Source of the DNA: a virus
DNA: 33,759 nucleotides
Reading direction: 5' to 3' (one strand)
IMG/VR virus record: IMGVR_UViG_3300025896_000099
Location: 1-33,759 of that record
This document shows positions 13,620 to 22,168 of this stretch, piece after piece. Every line of letters begins with the position of its first letter. The first letter of the stretch is position 1. Made by a program: the position numbers and the translations under genes. The notes under the pieces were generated by a model that made no database searches, was not told where the DNA came from, and saw only the letters and a program-made list of their open reading frames with translations.

Positions 13620-14039
13620 ATGGACCGTACACCAAAAAAGCCATGCAAGCATTGCGGCTTGATGGGTCACTTTGCATATGCTTGCTACCAAAACCCTAAG
13701 CGCGCACTAAAACAGCTCAAGCGCACTGAGCTAAAACGCTCTACCAAACCAATCAATAAAGTAGGTAAACAAACTAAGCAATGGCTGGTAACTCGCGCCT
13801 CATGGATTAGGCATAACCCACCGCCTATTGAGGGCAAATATTGGATGTGCTACCTGCGTATACATCCTTGGTGTCCGGGGCGCATTGATGTGGCACACCT
13901 TACCTTGGACCATGTTGTTAGCCGGTCACGCGACCCAAGCAAGCGGTTTAAAGCGGATAATCTCAAGCCTGCCTGCATATATTGCAATGGTGAAAAAGGC
14001 AGTAAATCACTTGACCAAGTTAAGCCTGATGCTGTATAA
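13620..14039 (+). CDS. HNH endonuclease with N-terminal zinc knuckle
   Basis: A CCHC zinc knuckle, C9-x2-C12-x4-H17-x4-C22, starts the 139-residue protein, an RNA/ssDNA-binding element. The HNH core is at 92-125: LTLDHV (D97, H98), DNLKPACIYC and NGEKGSKS. Further cysteines (C77, C85) suggest zinc. TTGGAGG (13602-13608) is the ribosome site of ATG 13620. It runs opposite to its neighbours beside the terminases, where an HNH often helps cut cos ends; a selfish homing enzyme is the alternative. Confidence 0.82.
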   Translation: MDRTPKKPCKHCGLMGHFAYACYQNPKRALKQLKRTELKRSTKPINKVGKQTKQWLVTRASWIRHNPPPIEGKYWMCYLRIHPWCPGRIDVAHLTLDHVVSRSRDPSKRFKADNLKPACIYCNGEKGSKSLDQVKPDAV

Positions 14040-14076
14040 AATAGTTATTCAATAACAAAATAAATATTGACCAATA

Positions 14077-14108
14077 AAAAAGAGCGCTGTTGCGAGGGCG
14101 CTCTTTTT
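14077..14108. terminator. Bidirectional terminator between HNH and holin genes
   Basis: AAAAAGAGCGC (14077-14087) pairs with GCGCTCTTTTT (14098-14108), 11 base pairs with a 10-base loop and T runs on both sides. It ends the rightward HNH gene and the leftward lysis operon. Confidence 0.9.
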
Positions 14109-14114
14109 GGTTAC

Positions 14115-14381
14115 TTACTTAGTAAGTGGTGTGCTGGGTGTTGGTGTACTGCGTTTGCCAATGATACCAAGGGCAGACAAGCTACCCGATGTACCAAAGC
14201 CGGCAGCGATGCCAGAGACTAATGTAAGCCCCTCAACTCCGAACAGTCCGAATAGTCCACCAATGGCGGCGGCTGTGGCTACTGTTAGCGCTGTCCAATA
14301 ATCTTTTGCGCGTAAACGGTTTAAGAATTCCGTTACACCAGCAATGACTGCTGCCAGTAAAACATATTGGGTAATATCCAT
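14115..14381 (-). CDS. Holin-like membrane protein
   Basis: 88 residues with two to three hydrophobic helices: YVLLAAVIAGVTEFL near the start, ALTVATAAAIGGLFGLFGV, then a Gly-rich segment, LVSGIAAGFGTSGSLSALGI. It ends in a short polar tail. Position directly after the endolysin, size and topology suit a holin that lets the endolysin reach the wall. AAGGAG precedes ATG 14381. Confidence 0.78.
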   Translation of the reverse strand: MDITQYVLLAAVIAGVTEFLNRLRAKDYWTALTVATAAAIGGLFGLFGVEGLTLVSGIAAGFGTSGSLSALGIIGKRSTPTPSTPLTK

Positions 14382-14396
14382 ATTAATACTCCTTAT

Positions 14397-15254
14397 TTAC
14401 TTAGTTTTCCCTACGCTGTAAAGCCCATCAGCCAGAGGCGTGGCAACAGCGCCGGTGGTTTTGAGCTTATCAACTGCGGTTTTAATACTTGCTGGGCTTA
14501 CATCTTGGATGCCTAGGTTTGCGCGGATTGCATCAATGGCTGGGTAGCAAAATGTATCACGCTCATTAACTAAGCCCTTAATTGTTTCGGCGCGGTTATT
14601 GTTATCAGTAATTACAGCGCGGATATAATTAACATATTCTTTATGAGGTGGCGCATTTCGCAATTCGTTATACACCTCATTGAAAGGTCTGCCAACATAA
14701 GTTTTTAGTTGCTCTTTAGTTGGACCAGTTCCAAATAGGTCAATAAAGAATGCTGTTACAAAGTTTTCGTCTGTCATCGGGATATTCCCTCCTTTTTCAT
14801 TATACGACTTTAATCTATAAATGTTAGGTACTGGACTGCGCCAGCTCTCATTTAAGCTGCCAGTGCGTGATGCATAAACATACGCCCCATCAACTAATTT
14901 GCGAGCAACACCGCCAACATTAACATTTTGCTCAAATGTTCTGTCATCACTAAGCACTACAGTAATATGCCCATAGATGCCAAACTTATACACAGCTATG
15001 TCACCGCGTTTGTGCTGGCTGTAAGGTACTTCAATGGCATGACCCTCAGCAACTAGCCTGTCACCTACATAACGCGCATCACCGCGCGCATTGAATGGAT
15101 TAGGCACACTGGACATTTCAGCCATAAACCATTTAACCAGAGTCACACATTGCCCGGTTAAATTACCGTCAGCCGGTGTTTGATTGTTGGCAGTAAAGAA
15201 TATGCCATTGCGCGTTGCTGCGTAGTCATCAGCGTTATTCGCTACTTGGCTCAT
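14397..15254 (-). CDS. Endolysin, CHAP domain with C-terminal binding region
   Basis: Cuts peptidoglycan at lysis. The CHAP domain (about 14-135) has Cys36 (GQCVTLVKW), His96 (YGHITVV) and Asn110 (FEQN). The C-terminal half (155-285), with FFIDLFGTGPTKEQLKTYVG, resembles a short DUF4214-like helical repeat, likely wall binding. No signal peptide, so it needs the holin. The start overlaps a 40-residue upstream gene by 20 bases and has AAGGTG just before it. Confidence 0.85.
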   Translation of the reverse strand: MSQVANNADDYAATRNGIFFTANNQTPADGNLTGQCVTLVKWFMAEMSSVPNPFNARGDARYVGDRLVAEGHAIEVPYSQHKRGDIAVYKFGIYGHITVVLSDDRTFEQNVNVGGVARKLVDGAYVYASRTGSLNESWRSPVPNIYRLKSYNEKGGNIPMTDENFVTAFFIDLFGTGPTKEQLKTYVGRPFNEVYNELRNAPPHKEYVNYIRAVITDNNNRAETIKGLVNERDTFCYPAIDAIRANLGIQDVSPASIKTAVDKLKTTGAVATPLADGLYSVGKTK

Positions 15255-15357
15255 ATATCACCTTACCCTGTTTAATAACATCATCCTCAAGCACTTCAAT
15301 AGGTGGCGCTGGGCGGTCTGACTTTGGTTTTTCTGGTGGTGTAATGTCGTTTATCAT
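15235..15357 (-). CDS. Small Pro-rich protein upstream of the endolysin (40 aa)
   Basis: MINDITPPEKPKSDRPAPPI then EVLEDDVIKQGKVIYEPSSE. ATTGGAG sits 4 bases before ATG 15357, and TGC-TATAAT lies upstream (15383-15391). It is probably the first gene of the lysis operon. No domain is recognised. Confidence 0.6.
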   Translation of the reverse strand: MINDITPPEKPKSDRPAPPIEVLEDDVIKQGKVIYEPSSE

Positions 15358-15382
15358 GGTACTCCAATCCGTTTATGTTCTA

Positions 15383-15391
15383 ATTATAGCA
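15383..15391 (-). promoter_or_regulatory. Extended -10 promoter of the lysis operon
   Basis: On the minus strand: TGC-TATAAT (-10 at 15383-15388), about 25 bases before ATG 15357. No clear -35. Confidence 0.6.
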
Positions 15392-15392
15392 T

Positions 15393-15707
15393 CTACCAAG
15401 GGTTTGATAGTGGTACAGGGTTTGTAATCACCTGCCCTGCGTAATCCTCAGCCATCTTAGCGCCCTTTTTACGGTTGCACCTATGATGTGTAAGTTGTAG
15501 GTTTTCTAAGGCATACAGCGACCCACCACGCGACCTAGGCACAATATGGTCTACCTCTACTGCAAATGGGGTATTCTTTGCAGCCTCTAGGTCAATAGGT
15601 CTGTGACATATCGCACACACAGCATCTAGGCTGGCTATGGCGCGCTTGCGAGCTGCCGCCCATTCAGTACCATTTAACTTTGGCTGCGCTGGTATATAGC
15701 CATCCAT
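15393..15707 (-). CDS. HNH endonuclease
   Basis: A compact HNH nuclease of 104 residues: C31-x2-C34 (CAICHRP), then VDHIVPRSRGG (52-62; D53, H54), ENLQLTHHRCNRKKG (68-82). This is the arrangement of terminase-associated HNH proteins of HK97-like phages. Here it sits between fibre and lysis genes instead. There is no obvious ribosome site; it probably depends on the gene ending 4 bases upstream. Confidence 0.88.
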   Translation of the reverse strand: MDGYIPAQPKLNGTEWAAARKRAIASLDAVCAICHRPIDLEAAKNTPFAVEVDHIVPRSRGGSLYALENLQLTHHRCNRKKGAKMAEDYAGQVITNPVPLSNPW

Positions 15708-15710
15708 ATG

Positions 15711-16238
15711 CTATAGGTATTCAATTAGCGTAACATCAAAGGTGAATGCGCCAGTAGCTAATGTACCACCTGCATAGTTGTTACCAACTAGACCTGTAAT
15801 AGATGTGGCAGATGTAAAACTTCCTACACCTACACCTACAAAGAAGTTACCGGGATAACCAGTACCGCGAATTTCAAGGCTTGAAATAAGGGTGTTAGTT
15901 AGATTGGTCATGCCTGTAGGTAAGGTGATAGCCGTAAAGCCAGCGCGGTCAGATGCGCCAATATTAAAAGTGGCTTGCGATACTGACTTTGTATAGACTT
16001 TGTACTTACCCATGTTTATAACGCGCCAGCCTGCGGCATCAGTAGTAACACGCGCCGCCATAGATGCTGCTGACCAATCAATCATGCCGCCAGTAATCCA
16101 AGCTGTTAGCGACTGTAGCCACTCTTTCATTTTGGTAAGCGTGATTTTTTTTGTGCTACCGGCGCTATCATCAACAATAGGGGCTGGGTCTGCTCCGTCT
16201 GCTGATGTCATTGCTGGTAGTGCGCTAATCTTTGGCAT
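15711..16238 (-). CDS. Tail fibre or spike protein
   Basis: 175 residues. The N-terminus (PKISALPAMTSADGADPAPI, then VDDSAGSTKKITLTKMKEWL) is the virion-attachment segment of many phage fibres. The C-terminal part is beta-rich with Gly and Thr (ITGLVGNNYAGGTLATGAF) and probably forms the receptor-contact trimer. TATAAT at 16258-16263 (minus strand) and AAGGAATT lie upstream. Confidence 0.78.
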   Translation of the reverse strand: MPKISALPAMTSADGADPAPIVDDSAGSTKKITLTKMKEWLQSLTAWITGGMIDWSAASMAARVTTDAAGWRVINMGKYKVYTKSVSQATFNIGASDRAGFTAITLPTGMTNLTNTLISSLEIRGTGYPGNFFVGVGVGSFTSATSITGLVGNNYAGGTLATGAFTFDVTLIEYL

Positions 16239-16265
16239 AGTTTAATTCCTTATGGTTATTATACC

Positions 16266-18449
16266 CTAACTTGGTGCTGATGGGTTAGCAATAGTCTGCT
16301 CATTGGTCATTTCTCTGTTTAGGCGCTGCACCTCATCATTCATGCGAATTGGTAGCCTACCCAAAGTAAGATTAACAATGCCATCACTAAAATTAGGCTC
16401 TCGGCGCACAATCTGCAGCACCATATCATCAATAAAGTTGCCAAAGTTTTTAAAGCCTATGGTCTTGCCCGGCGTAAGCAGGGTAATATCAATGTGCTTA
16501 TTTAGAATGGTTAGTGTAGTCTCTTGTATTTCGCTTGAATTTTCCTCAATGAAAGTATCACCAATGGCATCTGCGGTAGCCGCAAGAGTTATACGGTTAT
16601 CGGATTTTGTAGATGTCCTAATGCCATAGTTGCTGGCGCTTTGAGTATCAGTATAGTCGCGGTAAAGGTTTACGCCTGCAGTTGGACCACCAGAAAGCAG
16701 CAGGTAGTTTTTAACCTGTTCAATGCTCATGGCTAAGTTTAGCTCATTAATATGCCTACCACGCACTACTGTAAAATCTGCAGTTGTAGATATTTGCTTA
16801 ATGTCTATCTCAGCTTTGCCAAGGTCAATATAGTAATAGTAACCAGTAGGGCAAAGCTCTAGTATTTTTCTAAGGGCATCTAATATAGTAGCAACCACAA
16901 AAGTATAAGTGAGTGATAAGCCAGTAGCCTCAAAATCACCCTCTGTTATATAGCCACCGCGCGAGTTGTAATCAAGTAGAATGCCATGAGCCATATCTGC
17001 CACAGGGTCATCAGTGCTGTAGGTTGTAGTCGTGGTAGGCGCGCCATATTTGGTAACAAACATTAAATCACCAGCCATAGAGCTATATGAGCCACCGCCT
17101 GAGCCGCCAGAATAACTTGACTCATACATTGCGCCGCCGGCATATACGCTACTTGTCCAGTAATACAAATCAAGAGATTGCCCCGGCTCTACACTAACTG
17201 TAAAAAAGTATTCTGTGCTTGGTGACACTGGTATGAGTTGTGGAAATTCAAATTGTATGTCATCCACCTCTGTCATGTTCATATCTCTTGTAACTGAGCC
17301 AAGGAAGTTGCCTATTGGACCATCATAGAGCGAAACGGTTACTCTTGCTGTACCAAAAATGACTATTACTATAGCCCCAATGTTTGTAACTGCACCACCA
17401 GTAGTAAATGTTTGCCCATAGCGTTGCCACTCACCATGAATGCCCTGAGACACAACAACATGCCCATTTTGGTTAGTTTGTGACTGGTCTACTGAATAAG
17501 AGAATGGATAGCCGCGAGTAATATAGTTGTTCAGGTCTAAACCATCGCTGTATACAGTCAGCTTAACGGTAGGGTCTGCGCCGCCATATTTAAATTCAAC
17601 GCGATTTACCTGACCGCTAAATACCAGCTTGCCGTTAGGGTAATACTGGTTATACATCCAAACCTTTAGCCGGTTTGAATTCTTAAATATTGCATCATCT
17701 GGTGAGTCACCAGTAGTAACTAATAGCTCTGTAGAGGTGGTTAAAATTGGCAAATCACTCTCAGTTGTAATAACATCACCTGCCTCAGTGAGTAATGGGC
17801 TTACAGTCACTTCATTTTTTACGAATTTTCCGCAAGTAACTTGTATTGATGACCCGGCGCTATTTATATCCTGTGAAAAACCAAATTTGCTGGTCACTTT
17901 TGGCAGTAGCCCTAAATACCTGCCATCGCGTGAATACATTTTGTAGTCAAAGCGAGTAGGTACATCTGTTGGCACTGATGCCATTTCAATATGCCAGAAT
18001 ACAGTTATAGACAGATAATCAATAGAGGCAATGCCATCACCGCCGGACACATCGCTTGCGCTAACAGCCACTGAAATACTTGCTATAGCAGCCGGGCTTA
18101 TGCTACTAGCGCCCCATAAATCAGTAGGACCGCCATAAACACCACTTAAAGCACCCAAGTCTTTGTAAGTTGTACCAGATATGTTTAGTGTTAAATCGCC
18201 ATAGCAGCCAGTCTGTGAGCCATCCACAAATACAGAGATACCATCAATGACTGCGCCATCTGGTAATTGCTGAAAGCCAAATGTAGAGCCAGTAATAAGT
18301 GAATGCTGACCGCCTGCAAATGCGCCCCAAGATGCAGAGCTACCATCATCTGCTGTTATACGGCTTGGGTTACTCCATGCACTTGCACCGCCAATAGCTG
18401 ATGATGCGCCAACTGTGGGTAATTTAGTGCTAGAGTAATTTTGCTCCAT
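16266..18449 (-). CDS. Tail hub (Tal/gp37-like) protein with lectin-like insertions
   Basis: 727 residues. Residues 1-150 are a Gly/Ser-rich beta domain, probably carbohydrate-binding. About 165-330 (FDYKMYSRDGRYLGLLPKVT to VKLTVYSDGLD) is the hub start typical of siphophage Tal/Pepy6-gp37 proteins. A jelly-roll-like insert (FTTGGAVTNIGAIVIVIFGT to YYWTSS) occupies about 345-430, and the hub resumes to the end (LTLGRLPIRMNDEVQRLNRE). Located after Dit, it anchors the fibre and contacts the surface glycan. Confidence 0.8.
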   Translation of the reverse strand: MEQNYSSTKLPTVGASSAIGGASAWSNPSRITADDGSSASWGAFAGGQHSLITGSTFGFQQLPDGAVIDGISVFVDGSQTGCYGDLTLNISGTTYKDLGALSGVYGGPTDLWGASSISPAAIASISVAVSASDVSGGDGIASIDYLSITVFWHIEMASVPTDVPTRFDYKMYSRDGRYLGLLPKVTSKFGFSQDINSAGSSIQVTCGKFVKNEVTVSPLLTEAGDVITTESDLPILTTSTELLVTTGDSPDDAIFKNSNRLKVWMYNQYYPNGKLVFSGQVNRVEFKYGGADPTVKLTVYSDGLDLNNYITRGYPFSYSVDQSQTNQNGHVVVSQGIHGEWQRYGQTFTTGGAVTNIGAIVIVIFGTARVTVSLYDGPIGNFLGSVTRDMNMTEVDDIQFEFPQLIPVSPSTEYFFTVSVEPGQSLDLYYWTSSVYAGGAMYESSYSGGSGGGSYSSMAGDLMFVTKYGAPTTTTTYSTDDPVADMAHGILLDYNSRGGYITEGDFEATGLSLTYTFVVATILDALRKILELCPTGYYYYIDLGKAEIDIKQISTTADFTVVRGRHINELNLAMSIEQVKNYLLLSGGPTAGVNLYRDYTDTQSASNYGIRTSTKSDNRITLAATADAIGDTFIEENSSEIQETTLTILNKHIDITLLTPGKTIGFKNFGNFIDDMVLQIVRREPNFSDGIVNLTLGRLPIRMNDEVQRLNREMTNEQTIANPSAPS

Positions 18450-18452
18450 AAC

Positions 18453-19247
18453 CTAAAGCCACCTTTTTGTATAGATTGCTGCCACATCCACTGTGCGAGT
18501 TGTAAAACCGTCTGTATAAGTAATTGAGTTAGCGCCCGGCTCTAGCTCTAAGAATGTGCCATAATAATCTACTTCATTACCATTAATGGTAACTATGCGC
18601 TCTACACAATCAATTACTATTACATCGCCGGCTGTTAGACCCAAGCCATAAATCATCAATTCTTGGTTGTTATTATCATTTGAGATTTGCACATAGTCAC
18701 CTGCGCCAGTCAAAGCATCTATAGTGATTGTGATTACTGGTAGCTGTGAGGGTGCATTTCCGCCCACTGTAGGCGTTTCAGTAAAGGTAGCAGATGTAAA
18801 GTTATTCTTAATAGTCCATAGGTCTGTAGTGCTTGTATCAAGCCCAAATGGATTAGTGCAGGTAATAGGCACTTGGAATACGGCAATATATGCGTTTTGC
18901 CGGCGCTGTATTCTTGGTGTACCTGCAGTGGCAATATAGCGCCTAGTGCCTGCGCCATATGTAATATCTAGGTTTTTATCTTTGCCAGTAAAATAGCCCT
19001 TAAAAGTATCAATGCGGCTGTCTAGGTCTGCTTGGCTACTGCCCTTTATAACGCCAGCTAGAGCTATAGGCTTGCTTGGGTAGTTGATTGCCGGTATTGA
19101 GCTGCCATCAGCATCTGCCAAGCCAAAAAGCCCCATGACCATATCAGGACCATCAGTATGGTCAATGACATTGGTAATAATGCCAGTGTCTGTTGCCGGG
19201 CTATAGGTCTGCAAGTTATTAGTATTAAAAGTTAGTGCGCCATTCAT
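18453..19247 (-). CDS. Distal tail protein (Dit)
   Basis: 264 residues, beginning MNGALTFNTNNLQTYSPATD. A RIDTFKGYFTGKDKNLDITY segment and a C-terminal beta domain (GLTAGDVIVIDCVERIVTIN) fit the Sipho_tail/Dit family. It forms the ring that joins the tail tube to the hub. It overlaps the tape measure gene by 4 bases and lies before the hub gene, the standard order. Confidence 0.88.
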   Translation of the reverse strand: MNGALTFNTNNLQTYSPATDTGIITNVIDHTDGPDMVMGLFGLADADGSSIPAINYPSKPIALAGVIKGSSQADLDSRIDTFKGYFTGKDKNLDITYGAGTRRYIATAGTPRIQRRQNAYIAVFQVPITCTNPFGLDTSTTDLWTIKNNFTSATFTETPTVGGNAPSQLPVITITIDALTGAGDYVQISNDNNNQELMIYGLGLTAGDVIVIDCVERIVTINGNEVDYYGTFLELEPGANSITYTDGFTTRTVDVAAIYTKRWL

Positions 19248-21172
19248 GCTGTTGCCCCTTGGTTTGGTGTCATCCCCATATCTACATAGATTGTATCGCG
19301 GTTAAGCTGTCTAAAGAATTCTTTTACAGCACTTTCATCAGCAAGCACAACTTTTTCAATATTTGTGGTTTGGTTTCTAGTAGTGTTGCCCATGCCTGCA
19401 GCGCCTGCGCCATAACCGCCGCTAGAGCCAAATGCTACTGATGCATCTACTACCGGGCTAGTCATGCCAGCTAGAGCCTTATTAGCCATGCTGTCTGCTG
19501 CTTTGGCTACCATATCGCTATTGGCATCAATACCCTGCGCTAAACCTGCAGGCACTTGCTTACCAAGCGCTGCAGCTACCCTTGATGGTGAGTGGATGCC
19601 TAGAGCTGATTTAATTGGACCGGGTATTTTATCCTTTACAAATCCAATGATTTTGTCTTTGAGCCATCCGCCCATATCTTGTATACCATTCCACAAGCCT
19701 TTGACTACATCTTTACCAATGTTAAGCAAGCTGCTTGGGCTGAGTACATTACCAATAGATTTAATAATATCCCATGATGCTTTTACTATGCCGCTTACCA
19801 TGCTCACCATGCCTGATATGACAGCTTTAAGTAGTTGCACACCTGCATTAATCATTGCGGCAATAAATGTAGGGTTGGTCAGCACAGCCAGAATGTTTTT
19901 AATGATGACCGGCAGAGCCGCGACTAGGGCATTTACAATAATTGGTATTGCGGTAATCAGTGCCATCATAAGCTGCACCATGCCCATTAGGATAGCTTGC
20001 AGTGATGCTGGGTCAGTTAGGCTGGTAACAATGGCATTTACTATCTCTGGTATGGCTGTAGCAATGATTTGGATGATTTGCGGTAATGCCTGCAGTAGCG
20101 CTAGGAATAGCTGCACAAAGGCTTTAATTAGCATAGGCAATGCAGCAACCAATGTTTGGAATACGGTAGGCAGGGCAGTGATAAGCGCATTTAAGAGGTC
20201 TTGGACTGCAGTAATCAGAGCAGGTACTAATACAGGCAGTGCTTTAGCCAATGCCGGCACAAGCGCCTTTAGGACCGCGCCAATGCCTTGGACAATCTTA
20301 GGTAGCATGGCAACAATCTGCGGTATGGCAATCTCTATAGTGCCAAGCAGCGAGTCTACAAAGCCGTCAATATCGCCTTGCCCGGCTAGTAAGTTATCAA
20401 ATGCTTTTTTGGTTGTGTTTAGGCTGCCTGATAGTGTCTCATTCTCTTTTGCGTAGTTACCGGCATACTTAGCCGTCTTTTCCATAAACATCTGCTGTGC
20501 CAAGCCAATTTTCTCTTGGGCAGTCATTGATGCGGTAGATTTATCAATGCCCTTGGAAACTGCGTATGCTTGGATGCTGGTATCATTCATAGCCACACCT
20601 AAGTTATCCATCATGGTAAAGTTGCCCTTAGCCATGCCGGTGACAGCCTCTAGCGCATCAGTTGTGCTAATACCCATGATAGATGCAATGTCTGAGGCGC
20701 GCTGCATACTGTCCGCGCTCATGGTCATTGACTGTTGGACACTAAAGCCAGCGCCTTGGAATAGAGACCCCATTTTGTTTGCGCCCTGCAAAAATTCTTG
20801 CTGTGATAACCCGGCGCTTGAATAGGCTGTTTTGGCTTTTTCTTGGATGCCCTTAGCAAACTCACCAAATACTGCCTCAGAGCCGCCTAGTTGCTGCTCT
20901 AGCTCTGCTGCTGACATAACGGCTTTAGTAGTCAGTGCGGCAAGCCCTGCAGCGCCTGCAAGCATACCGCCGGCAATGGCAATGCCAGCGCCCTTAGCAA
21001 AACCGCCTAGCTTACCTAGTGCGTTTTGAAATGGACCGCTGCTTTTCTCTACCTCCTCGCCCAATGCAGCAGTAGCCGGACCAGCAGAGCCTTTAAATCC
21101 AGCGGCAATTTTGCCTTGGATGCCCTGCATGTTCGGGGTTACTCTAACTGTTGCTGTTCCAATGTCTGCCAT
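19244..21172 (-). CDS. Tape measure protein
   Basis: 642 residues setting tail length; the tail should be short-to-medium (about 95 nm by the usual 1.5 Angstrom per residue rule, an inference). The N-terminal part holds the conserved region ELEQQLGGSEAVFGEFAKGI, then SADSMQRASDIASIMGI. A long hydrophobic Ala/Leu/Val-rich stretch about 290-450 may be the membrane-crossing part. A C-terminal amphipathic segment (LKDKIIGFVKDKIPGPIKSA) then LGIHSPSR is typical of tape measures of Gram-positive phages. Confidence 0.93.
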   Translation of the reverse strand: MADIGTATVRVTPNMQGIQGKIAAGFKGSAGPATAALGEEVEKSSGPFQNALGKLGGFAKGAGIAIAGGMLAGAAGLAALTTKAVMSAAELEQQLGGSEAVFGEFAKGIQEKAKTAYSSAGLSQQEFLQGANKMGSLFQGAGFSVQQSMTMSADSMQRASDIASIMGISTTDALEAVTGMAKGNFTMMDNLGVAMNDTSIQAYAVSKGIDKSTASMTAQEKIGLAQQMFMEKTAKYAGNYAKENETLSGSLNTTKKAFDNLLAGQGDIDGFVDSLLGTIEIAIPQIVAMLPKIVQGIGAVLKALVPALAKALPVLVPALITAVQDLLNALITALPTVFQTLVAALPMLIKAFVQLFLALLQALPQIIQIIATAIPEIVNAIVTSLTDPASLQAILMGMVQLMMALITAIPIIVNALVAALPVIIKNILAVLTNPTFIAAMINAGVQLLKAVISGMVSMVSGIVKASWDIIKSIGNVLSPSSLLNIGKDVVKGLWNGIQDMGGWLKDKIIGFVKDKIPGPIKSALGIHSPSRVAAALGKQVPAGLAQGIDANSDMVAKAADSMANKALAGMTSPVVDASVAFGSSGGYGAGAAGMGNTTRNQTTNIEKVVLADESAVKEFFRQLNRDTIYVDMGMTPNQGATA

Positions 21173-21238
21173 ATGGTTGGGTTTCTACCTTTTATTAAGC
21201 CAGTTTTACCGCAACCGTAGCGTGGTTTTATATTGTAA

Positions 21239-21247
21239 ATTATAACA
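21239..21247 (-). promoter_or_regulatory. Extended -10 promoter of the tape measure operon
   Basis: On the minus strand TTATGTTATAAT: TGT-TATAAT (-10 at 21239-21244). It has the same 12 bases as the promoter at 13562. The leader to ATG 21172 is about 60 bases. Confidence 0.62.
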
Positions 21248-21260
21248 TAACCTGTTTGAG

Positions 21261-21548
21261 TTAGCGCCCGGCATCTTTTGCCCTAGCCAGCACATAATGC
21301 CCAATGTAGTTTTGGTGGGCATTGCCGCCCTCAGCTTTGATTTCAGCAATGGCGCGCACACCGCGCTTAATAGTGCCTATCCTAGTGCTTACAGAAATGG
21401 TAGGCGGTGTCTTTGACATACTGCCTGCCATTGAATTGGCGCGCGCTGCAATAGCCTCAGCCTTTTGTTTTACAACTGGCATTGCCATGACTGTAAGTAT
21501 TTCCTCAGCGGCTGCAGTGTCCAAATAAAATGATGTGTCACTACTCAT
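21261..21548 (-). CDS. Minor structural protein, HK97-gp10-like
   Basis: 95 residues with an Ala-rich helix (VKQKAEAIAARANSMAG) and a beta hairpin. This matches the small HK97-gp10-type neck or minor tail protein of actinophages. Its place between the chaperones and the tape measure is unusual. No ribosome site is seen; TATACT (21556-21561) ends 7 bases before ATG 21548, so a leaderless transcript is possible. Confidence 0.65.
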   Translation of the reverse strand: MSSDTSFYLDTAAAEEILTVMAMPVVKQKAEAIAARANSMAGSMSKTPPTISVSTRIGTIKRGVRAIAEIKAEGGNAHQNYIGHYVLARAKDAGR

Positions 21549-21555
21549 GCTTATA

Positions 21556-21561
21556 AGTATA
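21556..21561 (-). promoter_or_regulatory. Possible -10 for a leaderless transcript
   Basis: TATACT on the minus strand, 7 bases before ATG 21548. The TGn element is not directly adjacent and no -35 is seen, so this is weaker than the others. Confidence 0.35.
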
Positions 21562-21590
21562 GCTCATGCGTAATGGTGATGCTATTGGTT

Positions 21591-21753
21591 ACTCCCCTGC
21601 TCTGCCTTGGGTGTCGCTATAAAAAAAGCTGTAAGGTGTTTGACAGGCTGTAAATTTTATTATGATAGGGCAGGGGAGTGGTCACCACCCCTGTTAAGCG
21701 TTGCAATGCATACAATGCCACTTTTTGGCTAAAAAAGCCAGCAGGGGAGTGGT
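21591..21753. repeat. Non-coding gap with hairpins and a repeated 10-13-mer
   Basis: GCAGGGGAGT occurs three times: inverted at 21591-21600, direct at 21670-21679 and at 21741-21750; the latter two share GCAGGGGAGTGGT. Each direct copy is followed by CCCCT and can fold (AGGGG with CCCCT). The 206-base gap 21549-21754 has no gene of its own. Confidence 0.6.
21621..21649 (-). terminator. Terminator after the tail chaperones
   Basis: On the minus strand AGCCTGT pairs with ACAGCT with one bulge, followed by seven T residues. It would stop transcripts from the chaperone genes before the minor structural gene. Confidence 0.5.
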
Positions 21754-21754
21754 T

Positions 21755-22168
21755 TTACACCCCTCGCGGTAGGGCAAGAATGCTTTTAATGTCATCCACA
21801 GTGCGCTTTTCAGTTTCCTTATTAATCTCACTAACAGGCTGGTCACCTTTAAGGAATTCAGGCACAAATGGCTTTGGCTTTTTGCGGTTGTGGGCGGCTC
21901 TCTCGCCTTTTTTAACCGGCGTATCTTGCCACAGTTTCAGCTCAAGTAGGTAATTGGCTTTGTTTAAAAAGGTCTCTTGCCATCCCCACTGTGCTGCAGG
22001 ATTAATGGCAGTAAACACCCGGCACTCACGCGGTAACTGAAACATCAGCCGCGCTGCTCTTTTGCGGCTGGTGGTTAGAATATCCGCGATGTCTAAATTA
22101 TAGTATTGCTGAAAGTCCGCCTCTAATTCGTCAGGATGCTCGCGGAGTACCTTGATTAGAGCTAGCCT
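21755..22168 (-). CDS. Tail assembly chaperone, -1 frameshift extension
   Basis: This 137-codon frame has no good start of its own. It begins at the slip site and reads KRLALIKVLREHPDELEADF onward, ending LALPRGV. Made only as a fusion to the upstream 104 residues plus Pro-Lys, total about 243 residues, like lambda G-T. It is basic and Gln-rich in parts and includes an APHNRKK-like basic stretch near 105. Its role is to coat the tape measure during tail assembly. Confidence 0.85.
   Translation of the reverse strand, partial: RLALIKVLREHPDELEADFQQYYNLDIADILTTSRKRAARLMFQLPRECRVFTAINPAAQWGWQETFLNKANYLLELKLWQDTPVKKGERAAHNRKKPKPFVPEFLKGDQPVSEINKETEKRTVDDIKSILALPRGV

Noticed and set aside
19464-20456. 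330-codon open frame on the + strand
   Set aside because: Antisense to the tape measure gene; its Ala/Met/Thr-rich composition is the mirror of that gene.
21755-22045. Independent 96-codon gene starting at 22045
   Set aside because: The frame is open back to the slip site and ATG 22045 has no ribosome site; it is the frameshift extension.
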